The position numbers and the translations under genes are program-made. From Halanaerobiales bacterium (lineage in GTDB: Bacteria > Bacillota > Halanaerobiia > Halanaerobiales > Halanaerobiaceae): DNA of 64,000 bases. Location of the stretch: contig JADQBT010000006.1 of the NCBI GenBank assembly GCA_016278485.1, positions 1 to 64,000 on the forward strand, in the 5' to 3' direction. The notes beneath the pieces are model-generated. The model ran no database searches. It saw nothing but the letters and a program-made list of their open reading frames with translations, and was not told the origin of the DNA. Of the stretch, positions 8,629-16,507 are shown piece after piece (position 1 is the stretch's first letter; each line of letters starts with the position of its first letter).

Positions 8629-8735
8629 TAAGCATTTCGGATAACAATTTTCTTTCCGAACATAGTTTCGTATATACTTCTTCTAAATGGATATATCCCG
8701 AAGGTTATTTCGGATATACTTTCTTAGCTAAAATT
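8629..8735 (+). repeat. Divergent element D, inverted relative to A-C
   Basis: TAAGCATTTCGGATAAC (8629-8645) is the reverse complement of GTTATCCGAAGTGCTTA at the right end of C (7788-7804), with one mismatch. The other end reads TTAGC at about 8730. Short arms such as TTTCTTTCCGAA and TTTCGGATATAC suggest a stem, but pairing is poorer than in A-C. The two 17-base copies form an inverted repeat around the 265-residue gene. Confidence 0.45.
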
Positions 8736-8829
8736 ACCATTTATAACTTCAATTCTCTTATAAACTTGTTTTTCCTTTATAAAATACAAAAAAATTACAT
8801 TATTTGGACAACTAACCACAATAAAAGCA
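8736..8829. other. AT-rich spacer before the unknown gene
   Basis: No ORF is supported. The promoter of the 265-residue gene should lie here on the minus strand. TTGTCC at about 8800 is a possible -35 box, but no well-spaced -10 box stands out. Confidence 0.3.
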
Positions 8830-8858
8830 AAATCCTGCCATCTAACCCGGCAGGATTT
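8830..8858 (-). terminator. Terminator after the M42 peptidase genes
   Basis: AAATCCTGCC and GGCAGGATTT form a perfect ten-pair stem around a nine-base loop. On the minus strand it is followed by TTTTGCTTTT. It lies 38 bases past the last M42 stop codon. Confidence 0.85.
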
Positions 8859-8895
8859 CATTAATCGGTATTTAAATGTTCCTTAACAACTTAAA

Positions 8896-9885
8896 CTAAA
8901 TCTCTTCGCCAAGTACTCGTAAAATTAGCTCAATACTGGCTTTAATATCATTCAGGTCAGCCATTTCTGACGGTGTATGTACATATCTGATTGGAAGTGA
9001 AATTGTACCAGATGGAATACCTCCCCGTGTCAGATGAATGGAGCCAGCATCTGTACCACCATGTTCTAATACTTCAAGTTGATGTTTAATTCCATGTTTT
9101 TTTGCTGTTAAAATAAGTAACTCTTTAATCATCGGATGGGTAATTGAGGCCTGATCCTTAATCTTAATAGCAGTACCATTACCCAATGCAACATCCATTG
9201 TATGAGCTTCTGGTGTATCTCCTGTAATGGTCACATCAACAGCCAGGGCCAGATCAGGATTAATCTGATAGGCAGCAGTTTTTGCTCCCCTAAGCCCAAC
9301 CTCTTCCTGAACAGTAAAGACAAAGTAGATATCATGAGGTGATTTTTTGAGTTTCTCTAAAACCATAATTAAAACAGCACAACCAAGTCGATTATCTAAG
9401 TAACTAGAAATAACCCTATTCCCACTAACATCAAATTGCGGTTTATATATAGCACTATCACCGATACTCACATGTTTCTCCGCTTCTTCTCGTGAAGAGG
9501 CCCCAATATCAAGGTATAGCTTATCAAATTTAATCTCTTTCTCTTCATCAACCTTCTCTACCCCGACAGTGCCAGTCATTCCATTTGCTAAAATAAACCG
9601 CTGTCCAATGAGTCGTTTAGGATTTACCCCACCGATTTTTGTAAAACGCAAAAAACCATTTTCATCTATATGGGTAATTAATAGTCCAATCTGATCCATA
9701 TGAGCAGCCAACATTATTTTTTTGCCTTCTCCGTTTCCTTTTTTAAAAGCAATCAGATTTCCTAATTTATCTGTTTCTATTCCATCCACATAATTGCTTA
9801 TCTTTTTGTTAATAACTGTTCTAACCTTTTCCTCACTACCAGATGGACCAAATATACCGGTAATCTCTTCTATCAAATCCTTCAT
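8896..9885 (-). CDS. M42 family aminopeptidase (third of three)
   Basis: A cytoplasmic, probably multimeric di-metal aminopeptidase of 329 residues, the usual length for M42/TET-type peptidases. Expected landmarks are LAAHMDQIG (His62), YLDNRLG (bridging Asp), VQEEVGLRGA (catalytic and metal Glu pair), AVDVTITGD (Asp) and RYVHTPSEM (C-terminal His). The ATG directly follows the stop codon of the upstream M42 gene, and its AAGGAGG box lies inside that gene's last codons, so the two are probably translationally coupled. It is the last gene before a terminator. Likely role: trimming oligopeptides imported by the nearby Dpp systems (inferred). Confidence 0.93.
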   Translation of the reverse strand: MKDLIEEITGIFGPSGSEEKVRTVINKKISNYVDGIETDKLGNLIAFKKGNGEGKKIMLAAHMDQIGLLITHIDENGFLRFTKIGGVNPKRLIGQRFILANGMTGTVGVEKVDEEKEIKFDKLYLDIGASSREEAEKHVSIGDSAIYKPQFDVSGNRVISSYLDNRLGCAVLIMVLEKLKKSPHDIYFVFTVQEEVGLRGAKTAAYQINPDLALAVDVTITGDTPEAHTMDVALGNGTAIKIKDQASITHPMIKELLILTAKKHGIKHQLEVLEHGGTDAGSIHLTRGGIPSGTISLPIRYVHTPSEMADLNDIKASIELILRVLGEEI

Positions 9886-10905
9886 TTAAAAACCCTCCTT
9901 TTCCAGTTCAGCAAAATAACCTTTAACTAGTGCTTTTAATCCCTGATAATCATCAAGATTCATTAATGAAACTGGTGAATGAATATATCTACAAGGAACA
10001 GAGATAACTGCAGCGGGAATACCTTCCTTGACCAGACTAATCATTCCAGCATCAGTTCCGCCCACATTTGTTCTCCTATACTGATATTTAATCTCATTCT
10101 TTTCAGCAGCTTTAAGCAAACCCTTTAATATCTTTTTGTGAGTTATCACAGAACTATCCATAACTGTAATTGCTGGTCCCTCTCCAACTGTGGTCGAATA
10201 GCCGTGTTTTTCAGTGCCTGGTACATCTGAAGCTGAAGTACCCTCAAGTTCAATAGCCAGATCTGGTTCAATAGCATAAGCTGCTCTAGCAGAACCTCTC
10301 AGACCAACTTCTTCTTGCACCGCAAATACACCATATACCGGAAAATCAAACTCTTCTTCCTGCATAAGCTCTATAATTGCAGCACAACCTAAGCGATCAT
10401 CAAAAGCCTTTCCCGTAGCATATTCACCTATTTGAGAATATTTTGTTGTAAAAGTTGCCAGATCTCCTAATTCAACTAATTTTTCAGCTTCTTCTTTATT
10501 CTTAGCCCCAATATCAATATAAAGTTTATTAAGAGGAATTGGTTTTTTCTGCTCTTCTTTTTGTTGAAGATGAATCGCTTTAGCACCAATTACCCCAGGT
10601 ATTTTAGACTTACCAATCTGAACCTGTTTTGAGACCAGAATTCGTTCATCAATACCTCCAACAGTTTTAAACTTTAATAGACCACTATCTTCAAGCTTGG
10701 TAATCATTAAGCCTACTTCATCCATATGAGCAGATAAAACCACTCTTGGCCCAGATTTATCCTCACCCTTAACGGCAATTAAATTGCCCATCATATCAGT
10801 ATAATATCTATCAACATATGGTTCTACTTCCGCTTTTATTATCTCTCTTACTTCATCTTCATTACTGGAAACACCCATAGCTTCAGTTAGTTTTTTTAGT
10901 AACAT
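9886..10905 (-). CDS. M42 family aminopeptidase (second of three)
   Basis: This 339-residue M42 peptidase has LSAHMDEVG, KAFDDRLGCA, VQEEVGLRGS and RYIHSPVSL in the right order. At the position where its neighbours have Asp (AVDV, AIDV) it reads AIELEG, so one metal ligand is probably Glu, a substitution that may alter metal or substrate preference. It overlaps the end of the upstream M42 gene by ten bases and abuts the downstream one. The three paralogues differ enough to suggest distinct residue preferences rather than recent duplication; I infer a small peptide-processing set. Confidence 0.93.
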   Translation of the reverse strand: MLLKKLTEAMGVSSNEDEVREIIKAEVEPYVDRYYTDMMGNLIAVKGEDKSGPRVVLSAHMDEVGLMITKLEDSGLLKFKTVGGIDERILVSKQVQIGKSKIPGVIGAKAIHLQQKEEQKKPIPLNKLYIDIGAKNKEEAEKLVELGDLATFTTKYSQIGEYATGKAFDDRLGCAAIIELMQEEEFDFPVYGVFAVQEEVGLRGSARAAYAIEPDLAIELEGTSASDVPGTEKHGYSTTVGEGPAITVMDSSVITHKKILKGLLKAAEKNEIKYQYRRTNVGGTDAGMISLVKEGIPAAVISVPCRYIHSPVSLMNLDDYQGLKALVKGYFAELEKEGF

Positions 10906-11960
10906 CTTAATCCCTCCACAAAATCAGCATCAAGACTAGCAATAAACCGGGCCAGCAGCTGACCTGCCTTTTTAATGTCTGTTAATGAGAGTGTCTCTAC
11001 TGAAGTATGCATATATCTAAGCGGTATCGAAATTAATCCAGATGCCACCCCTGTTCTGGCTACCTGAATACCCCAGGTATCTGTTCCTCTTGGGGAAGGA
11101 TATGGTTCAATCTGATGTTCAATACCATAATTAACTGCAGTTTCTTTTAATCTCTGCAAGATACTTCTATGTACATGTGGTCCAACTCCAATTGCTGGAC
11201 CTTTCCCCATCTCAGCTGCATCTTCTTCATCAACTCCTGGCATAGTCGCATGACAGACATCTATCGCAATCCCAATTTCAGGATTAATATTAAATGTACT
11301 GGTAATCGCACCTCTGATACCAACCTCTTCTTGCACGGTTGCCACAGCATAGAGATCTACCTTTGTTTTAAGTTGTTGCAATTCCTTTAAAGTCTGATAA
11401 AGCACCAAAACCCCTGCCCGGTCGTCAACAGCTTTCCCTGCCGCTGAGTCACCGTGTAAAGATAAAAACTCTCTTTTAATCGAAATTAAATCACCTACAG
11501 AAATTTTCTTATCAATATCTTCTTTACCTAGTACCGGGTCTATAAACATCTTCTCCATCTCAACCGACTTCTTTCTATCATTTTCATTAGTAAGATGAGG
11601 GGGTTTGGCCCCAATAATACCTGGAATATCCTCCAGACCATGAATTACTACTTCTTGAGCAAGCAAGGTCCTTGGATCAATACCGCCAACACTTGTAAAA
11701 CGAATAAAACCTTTTTCTTCAATTTTAGTTACCATTAAGCCAATCTCATCCATGTGAGCTGCTAACATAATTCGCGGTGCCCGATTTGAACTGTCTTTAT
11801 CAGCCCGTTTGACAGCCATTAAGTTACCCATTTTATCACCTTTAATTTCATCACAATAAGGTGCAAAATTTTCACTAATAATCTGGCTTACTTGCTGCTC
11901 ATATCCCGATATACCACTTGTTTCCGATAGCTTTTTAAGCAAAGTAAAATTATCGTCCAT
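10896..11960 (-). CDS. M42 family aminopeptidase (first of three)
   Basis: This 354-residue M42 peptidase carries LAAHMDEIG, KAVDDRAGVLV, VQEEVGIRGA, AIDVCHAT and RYMHTSVETL, so all five metal positions and the catalytic Glu are present. The ATG at 11960 has GGGGAG five bases upstream; the frame is open upstream to 12029 but without a ribosome-binding site, so the shorter start is preferred. Its end overlaps the next gene by ten bases. It heads the three-gene peptidase unit, which has its own putative promoter and is separated from the NhaC gene by a terminator. Confidence 0.93.
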   Translation of the reverse strand: MDDNFTLLKKLSETSGISGYEQQVSQIISENFAPYCDEIKGDKMGNLMAVKRADKDSSNRAPRIMLAAHMDEIGLMVTKIEEKGFIRFTSVGGIDPRTLLAQEVVIHGLEDIPGIIGAKPPHLTNENDRKKSVEMEKMFIDPVLGKEDIDKKISVGDLISIKREFLSLHGDSAAGKAVDDRAGVLVLYQTLKELQQLKTKVDLYAVATVQEEVGIRGAITSTFNINPEIGIAIDVCHATMPGVDEEDAAEMGKGPAIGVGPHVHRSILQRLKETAVNYGIEHQIEPYPSPRGTDTWGIQVARTGVASGLISIPLRYMHTSVETLSLTDIKKAGQLLARFIASLDADFVEGLRCY

Positions 11961-11999
11961 CTTAACTCCCCTTCCTATTACTATGTATACATCAATAAT

Positions 12000-12028
12000 A
12001 TTATAAACTAAATAAGCAGATATTACCA
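12000..12028 (-). promoter_or_regulatory. Candidate promoter of the M42 operon
   Basis: On the minus strand a perfect TATAAT (12005-12000) follows a weak TGGTAA (12028-12023) with a 17-base spacer. It lies about 40 bases upstream of the chosen ATG and just after the terminator of the upstream unit. Confidence 0.5.
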
Positions 12029-12044
12029 TCTTAAATAAAAAAAA

Positions 12045-12076
12045 GCCAGGTACTGTGTAATCAGCACAGACCCGGC
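12045..12076 (-). terminator. Terminator after the NhaC antiporter gene
   Basis: GCCGGGTCTGTG and CACAGTACCTGGC pair with a few mismatches or wobbles. On the minus strand the stem is followed by eight T residues. It separates the oxidoreductase/antiporter operon from the M42 operon. Confidence 0.85.
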
Positions 12077-12105
12077 CATAATAAAAATATATTATAATTT
12101 ATTGA

Positions 12106-13512
12106 CTAAACCTCAGCTGCAACTGTTTTTGCATCATCACTAATAAAAGTTCTTCCATAACCTGTTATAATGGCAAAAATTAATATTATAGCAATTATCC
12201 AGGGATAAAATTGACTAGTCACAACCTGAATAGGAGTTACTGTTACTGCATCGGGAAATGGAGCATAGATTTTGCTGATCATAGAACCTACCACCACAGG
12301 CACCATATAAGGCAGCAAGTAATTTAATGTAGTTCCTGCACAGTCTAGTAAATTTGCTCTTCGATACCCATCTATATTATATTCTTTTCCTAAATTATTT
12401 GCTATTTCGCCAGTGCCAATTATTGCCGCTGTATTTAAACCTGTTGCTACATTTAAAGAAACTAAAATCATTACAATTGTTGCTTCTGCGCTTTTTACTC
12501 CGACGACAAAACGGCTCATAGATTTCATAATAATATTTATGCCACCTGCTTCACTTAATAAGTTTATATGAGCAAAAAGAATTAAAATTACAATAATGGT
12601 GGGAACTGCATTCTCTAAACCTTCTAAAATAATACCACCTGCTCCAAATTGTTCTGGTACAGAAATAATATCACCTGGCAGGATGATACCGGTAAATAAT
12701 CCAATTATAATTCCAGTAATAATACCATAACTTAATGATTCAATTAAATGTTTTTGTTTAAAGCAAAAGTAGATAATTACCGTAGGTACAAGAAGAAATA
12801 AAAGGGTAACTGGTTCTGGAGTTAGCAAATACTCTTCTGCTCCTGGTAAGATCTGGCCTTTACCACCAATAAAAGAATAAAGTAAAAGTGTAATAACTGC
12901 CGCTGGTATTGAATATTTCAAGCGACTCTTTACTACTCCACCTATATCCATGTTTTGCGTAGTTGCCGAAGCTATTGTTGTATCAGATACTGGAGAAAGA
13001 TTATCGCCAAATGCCCCTCCTGAAACAATTGCACCAATCAGTAAAGCTGGATTGGCACCAACAAGATAGCCAACTGGATATAAGATTGGGCCAACTACAA
13101 ATATTGTCCCAACAGAAGTTCCTGTAGATAATGCAACAAGTCCGGTCATGAAAAATGTGGCTGCAACATATTTGCTTCCTACAAAACTAAACTGGATTAA
13201 ATAGGAAGCCAAGGTACTTACAAGTCCACTTTTAGTTAAAATTGCCCCAGAAATACCAGCCAGCATCACAGCAGCTACTAAAATCATAGCAACTTCTGAA
13301 CTAAAACCTCTAACAATAATATCTGCATACTCTCTTTTGTTTTTAACAAAGGGCATCATAAAAATCAGAGGTAATATGAAAACTACCCAATATTCTGGAA
13401 TATTAGCATTCTTTGCTGCAATATATGCTAACCCCACTAAGGCTAATAAAATTGGGCCAAATACCATAAACTTACCACCATAAAACTCTAATTTCTTCTC
13501 ATCTCTACTCAT
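12106..13512 (-). CDS. NhaC-family Na+/H+ antiporter
   Basis: A 468-residue membrane protein with about eleven hydrophobic segments. It has conserved NhaC-type stretches: STGTSVGTIFVVGPILYP (about 128-145), GGAFGDNLSPVSDTTIAS (about 165-182, with the conserved Asp residues) and a C-terminal half with GTTLNYLLPYMVPV. It exchanges sodium, or an organic counter-ion, for protons across the cytoplasmic membrane. It starts 26 bases after the oxidoreductase gene with a good AAGGAAG box and is probably in the same operon. Pairing with ferredoxin-linked acid metabolism suggests a role in pH/ion balance or export of an acid product; substrate is not determinable. Confidence 0.88.
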   Translation of the reverse strand: MSRDEKKLEFYGGKFMVFGPILLALVGLAYIAAKNANIPEYWVVFILPLIFMMPFVKNKREYADIIVRGFSSEVAMILVAAVMLAGISGAILTKSGLVSTLASYLIQFSFVGSKYVAATFFMTGLVALSTGTSVGTIFVVGPILYPVGYLVGANPALLIGAIVSGGAFGDNLSPVSDTTIASATTQNMDIGGVVKSRLKYSIPAAVITLLLYSFIGGKGQILPGAEEYLLTPEPVTLLFLLVPTVIIYFCFKQKHLIESLSYGIITGIIIGLFTGIILPGDIISVPEQFGAGGIILEGLENAVPTIIVILILFAHINLLSEAGGINIIMKSMSRFVVGVKSAEATIVMILVSLNVATGLNTAAIIGTGEIANNLGKEYNIDGYRRANLLDCAGTTLNYLLPYMVPVVVGSMISKIYAPFPDAVTVTPIQVVTSQFYPWIIAIILIFAIITGYGRTFISDDAKTVAAEV

Positions 13513-13538
13513 CTATTTTCTTCCTTTCTCTACTCTTT

Positions 13539-15440
13539 TCATTTTAGATTAATCTTTCTTTTTTCCAGATCATTAACTATTTTTTCTAAACCAAGAGACA
13601 TTAATTTATCTCGAGACGGAATTCCAGTCTTTAGATCCCAACCTCTTGTTTGATAATATTCATCAAGCATCGGTTCCAACTCAACTATACTTCCAGTAGA
13701 TGGTCCACATTCTTCCGGCAATGGTTCATTCAAAAATCTTTGCGGTAAGTTATCGTCTTCTCTTCTAATTCCTTCGCGAACTAGATATGCTCTCTCTAGG
13801 TTGACTACTCTTTCTGTTGCTTGTCTTATTTTTTCTTCAGTAAATTCTAAATCAGTTAAGGCATTTAATAAAACTGCTGCTTCTGCAAATGAAATTATCT
13901 CCATATTGACGACAGTGTTTTTACAGACATCAAGACAATCGGCCAAGGCTGAGCGCTCTTCATAAAATTTGACTACTTTACCCTTACCTTTATATTCTAA
14001 ACGAAAGGCAGATTCTGCTACACCAAAACGCTCAATACCTAACTCACTATCTTCTACAAATTCAAACCAAGGTTCACTTCTGAGATGGTCACCTCCTCTA
14101 CTTGCTACTGCTAATCCCAGAGCATAACCTTTGATTCCTCGCGGATCAGCCTGAAAAATTTCTAATCCTTTGACCTGCATTGCCAAGTTTTTTGCCGTCT
14201 TATCTATTCTTGCTGCAGCTGCTAATGATCCATCTGCGAGCAGATCACCAAAGCCCCTACGAAAAGCTATCATTTCAATCAAATCCAACACTACTTCCGC
14301 ATTACCCCAGTTAAGTTTCAGTCCACCGGTTTGCTCTTCTGTCAACCGTCCCTCTTCAAAAAGTTCCATCGCCAGAGCGATACATTCTGAAGTAGTTATT
14401 ACATCAAGTCCATAGCGATTACATAAATCTACCCCTTTGAGAGCATCTTCTATGCTTTCAATGCCTACTCTGGAAGAAAAACCAGCCAGTCCTTCAAATT
14501 CGGGTCCTTCACTTTTTAAACCCTGATGTTTGCCTTGCTCTATTTCAAAAAAACGGCTACAAGGAATTGTACAGGCAAAACAACCTTTCCCTTTTTTCTT
14601 ATAATTTTGCTCTAGATATTCACCACTTACTTTTTCTGCAGCATTAAACCTACCTGTTTTAAAATGTTTGGTTGCTAGACAACCCAGATCATTTAATGCT
14701 TTTATAAGTTTAGTTGTTCCAAGTCTCATTCTAACTTCATATTCCTGATGATTACGAATCTGCTGATCCATGCTATCTACAGTTTCTCTAAATATTGCCG
14801 GAGATTTAGCCTTTAGATCCTGTTTGCCTCTGACTGCAATTGCTTTTATATTTTTAGAGGCCAGCACAAGACCCATACCTGTTCTAGCTGCTGCTCGCAC
14901 ATGGTTGCAAAAAATTCCAGAATATTTTACACCGTTTTCAGCTGCAGGACCAATAGAAGCGACCTGAACTCTGTCATCTGCTAGCTCTCTCATAATCTCT
15001 TCCTGGGTAAAGAAAGTATCCTTTTCTTTTAATCTTGCGGCTGATCTAATTTCTGCTCTGTTATCAGTTATATAGATATAGCTTAACTCATCTGCTTTTC
15101 CTTCTATAATTACCTGATCAAATCCAGCAAATTTTAGTTCTGGCCCAAAAAAACCACCTGTATTGGAATCACCTAAAATACCGGTTTGAGGAGACTTAGC
15201 TGAAAAATTTACTCTGGCAGCACCAGGAAAGGGAGTACCTGTTAATGGTCCAACACCAATAAACAACTTATTCTCCTCACTTAAGGGGTCTACTTCTGGT
15301 GGCACTTCATCATAAAGTCTTTTCATATTAAGACCTCTGCCTCCAATATAATCTTCAAATAATTTATCCGCTATTTTATCTATTTTAATCTCTTTCGTAG
15401 TCAAGTTTATACGTAAAGCTTGCCCACAATATCCATTCAT
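13539..15440 (-). CDS. Tungsten-type aldehyde:ferredoxin oxidoreductase family
   Basis: A 633-residue member of the AOR family, which oxidises aldehydes to acids (or the reverse) with a bis-pterin W or Mo cofactor and passes electrons to ferredoxin. The N-terminal pterin-binding domain shows GGRGLNMK, GPLTGTPFPGAARVNFSAKSP (start of domain) and NTGGFFGPELKFAGFD. The [4Fe-4S] ligands are Cys287, Cys290 and Cys294 (GCFACTIPC) plus a late Cys in ALADCLDVCKN. ATG at 15440 has GAGGTG six bases upstream, better than the GTG at 15449. It lies between the ferredoxin-like partner and the antiporter. The aldehyde substrate is unknown. Confidence 0.9.
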   Translation of the reverse strand: MNGYCGQALRINLTTKEIKIDKIADKLFEDYIGGRGLNMKRLYDEVPPEVDPLSEENKLFIGVGPLTGTPFPGAARVNFSAKSPQTGILGDSNTGGFFGPELKFAGFDQVIIEGKADELSYIYITDNRAEIRSAARLKEKDTFFTQEEIMRELADDRVQVASIGPAAENGVKYSGIFCNHVRAAARTGMGLVLASKNIKAIAVRGKQDLKAKSPAIFRETVDSMDQQIRNHQEYEVRMRLGTTKLIKALNDLGCLATKHFKTGRFNAAEKVSGEYLEQNYKKKGKGCFACTIPCSRFFEIEQGKHQGLKSEGPEFEGLAGFSSRVGIESIEDALKGVDLCNRYGLDVITTSECIALAMELFEEGRLTEEQTGGLKLNWGNAEVVLDLIEMIAFRRGFGDLLADGSLAAAARIDKTAKNLAMQVKGLEIFQADPRGIKGYALGLAVASRGGDHLRSEPWFEFVEDSELGIERFGVAESAFRLEYKGKGKVVKFYEERSALADCLDVCKNTVVNMEIISFAEAAVLLNALTDLEFTEEKIRQATERVVNLERAYLVREGIRREDDNLPQRFLNEPLPEECGPSTGSIVELEPMLDEYYQTRGWDLKTGIPSRDKLMSLGLEKIVNDLEKRKINLK

Positions 15441-15456
15441 ATCGCTCACCTCTTTT

Positions 15457-16200
15457 TTAAAGAGCTTTCAACTCTGCTGCTGTTCCAAACTGAATAGCTT
15501 CAACCGGACACCTTTTCACACATTCTACTTCTCCCTTACATAGATCGCAAATTAAGGGTGCTTCTCTATCAGCAATAAAAGAAATAGAATCAAATGGACA
15601 GGCTTCTGCACACTTCATACAGCCAATACATTTTTCTTCATTAACTAATACTGCTCCAGTCTCTTTATCTTTAGATAAAGCATTAACTGGACATGCTTTT
15701 AAACAGGAAGCATCTCCACACTGATGACAGACATGAGGTATATCTAACCCCTCTGCTTCATTTTTTATGACTTTAATACGTGCCTTTTCCCCATTAAAAC
15801 TTTCAAAATGGGTAAAACTACAGATTGTTTCACAGGCCCGACAGCCAGTACATTTTTCTTCATTAGCGATCAGCCTGGCTGGTGGTTTTATTTTTTTAGC
15901 TTGATCCTGAGCCAGAATATCACCAGTTACTGTATCCACCTGTATAATTTTAAAAATCACTCTCCCATTTGGGTCAGGACAGGTAAATCGACTTGTATGT
16001 GGAGTCCAGTCATTAGTTTCGTCTATTTTTCTTTGTTTTACTGTCAAAAATGGTAGCATACTTTGCAGAGCCCAGAGACAGATATATCCGTCATCTGGAA
16101 GTATAATTTTACCTCCCTTGACCTCAAAATAGTCTCCAGGTGACATTGGTAGATCACAGAATCCTTCTACTTTTTCAACTTCAACTCTCAGGTCATACAT
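15457..16200 (-). CDS. TIGR04076-like domain fused to a four-cluster ferredoxin
   Basis: Residues 1 to about 92 look like the small TIGR04076 family: EVEKVEGFCDLPMSPGDYFEV, CLWALQSMLPFL, then FTCPDPNGRVIFKI. From about 105 on there are four cysteine groups (CTGCRACETIC, CHQCGDASCLKAC, CIGCMKCAEAC, CDLCKGEVECVKRC), enough for up to four [4Fe-4S] clusters, as in electron-transfer subunits of the DMSO-reductase/AOR type. It starts seven codons' distance from nothing else upstream but an attenuator-like leader, and ends 16 bases before the AOR gene. It is the likely electron acceptor of that enzyme (inferred). The N-terminal domain has no known function to me. Confidence 0.85.
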   Translation of the reverse strand: MYDLRVEVEKVEGFCDLPMSPGDYFEVKGGKIILPDDGYICLWALQSMLPFLTVKQRKIDETNDWTPHTSRFTCPDPNGRVIFKIIQVDTVTGDILAQDQAKKIKPPARLIANEEKCTGCRACETICSFTHFESFNGEKARIKVIKNEAEGLDIPHVCHQCGDASCLKACPVNALSKDKETGAVLVNEEKCIGCMKCAEACPFDSISFIADREAPLICDLCKGEVECVKRCPVEAIQFGTAAELKAL

Positions 16201-16354
16201 AAGTTACACCTCTTTTTTTAAAATAAAAAAAACTGCCTAACAAGAAGTTAAGCAGCATTTAATATAAGTATAATTAAATTTAGATATAAGTATAGCTAGT
16301 CCAACTCAAATTGGACAAACTCATATTTAAATTATAATTTTCTATTCCATTATA
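16201..16354 (-). promoter_or_regulatory. Leader region with promoter and attenuator-like terminator
   Basis: On the minus strand a TATAAT at 16354-16349 could start a leader of about 140 bases. It contains a perfect hairpin GTCCAA-N6-TTGGAC (16299-16316), then CTGCTTAAC/GTTAGGCAG (16233-16255) followed at once by eight T residues and then the GAGGTG box of the ferredoxin gene. A terminator placed directly before a ribosome-binding site, with room for a promoter upstream, is the layout of an attenuator or riboswitch. The -35 box is poor (TTGAGC at about 20 bases). I cannot assign a ligand class. Confidence 0.5.
16233..16255 (-). terminator. Attenuator-like terminator before the ferredoxin gene
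   Basis: A nine-pair stem with one G-U pair and a five-base loop, followed on the minus strand by TTTTTTTTATTTT. It lies about 33 bases upstream of the ATG at 16200. Confidence 0.7.
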
Positions 16355-16467
16355 CTCAGCTAATCTCTAACTCTGCTCAACTCTACTATGCTATGGTTCT
16401 TCTAAAAAAATTTTATTAAAACTATCTTAACACTTTTTAAACTACTTGTAAAGAAAAAATGTCCAGT

Positions 16468-16503
16468 ACATGTGATTATGACAGAACAATCATAATCACA
16501 TGT
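16468..16503 (-). terminator. Perfect hairpin at the end of the peptide operon
   Basis: ACATGTGATTATGA (16468-16481) and TCATAATCACATGT (16490-16503) form a fourteen-pair stem five bases past the dipeptidase stop codon. There is no clear T-run right after it on the minus strand, so it may act with other factors or protect the 3' end. Confidence 0.65.
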
Positions 16504-16507
16504 ATGT

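Noticed and set aside
101-8735. CRISPR array
   Set aside because: The repeats are three or four long, divergent elements spaced by whole genes, not short identical repeats with spacers.
16201-16354. Moco/Tuco riboswitch
   Set aside because: The operon content would fit, but the ~140-base leader lacks any sequence I could honestly match to that class.
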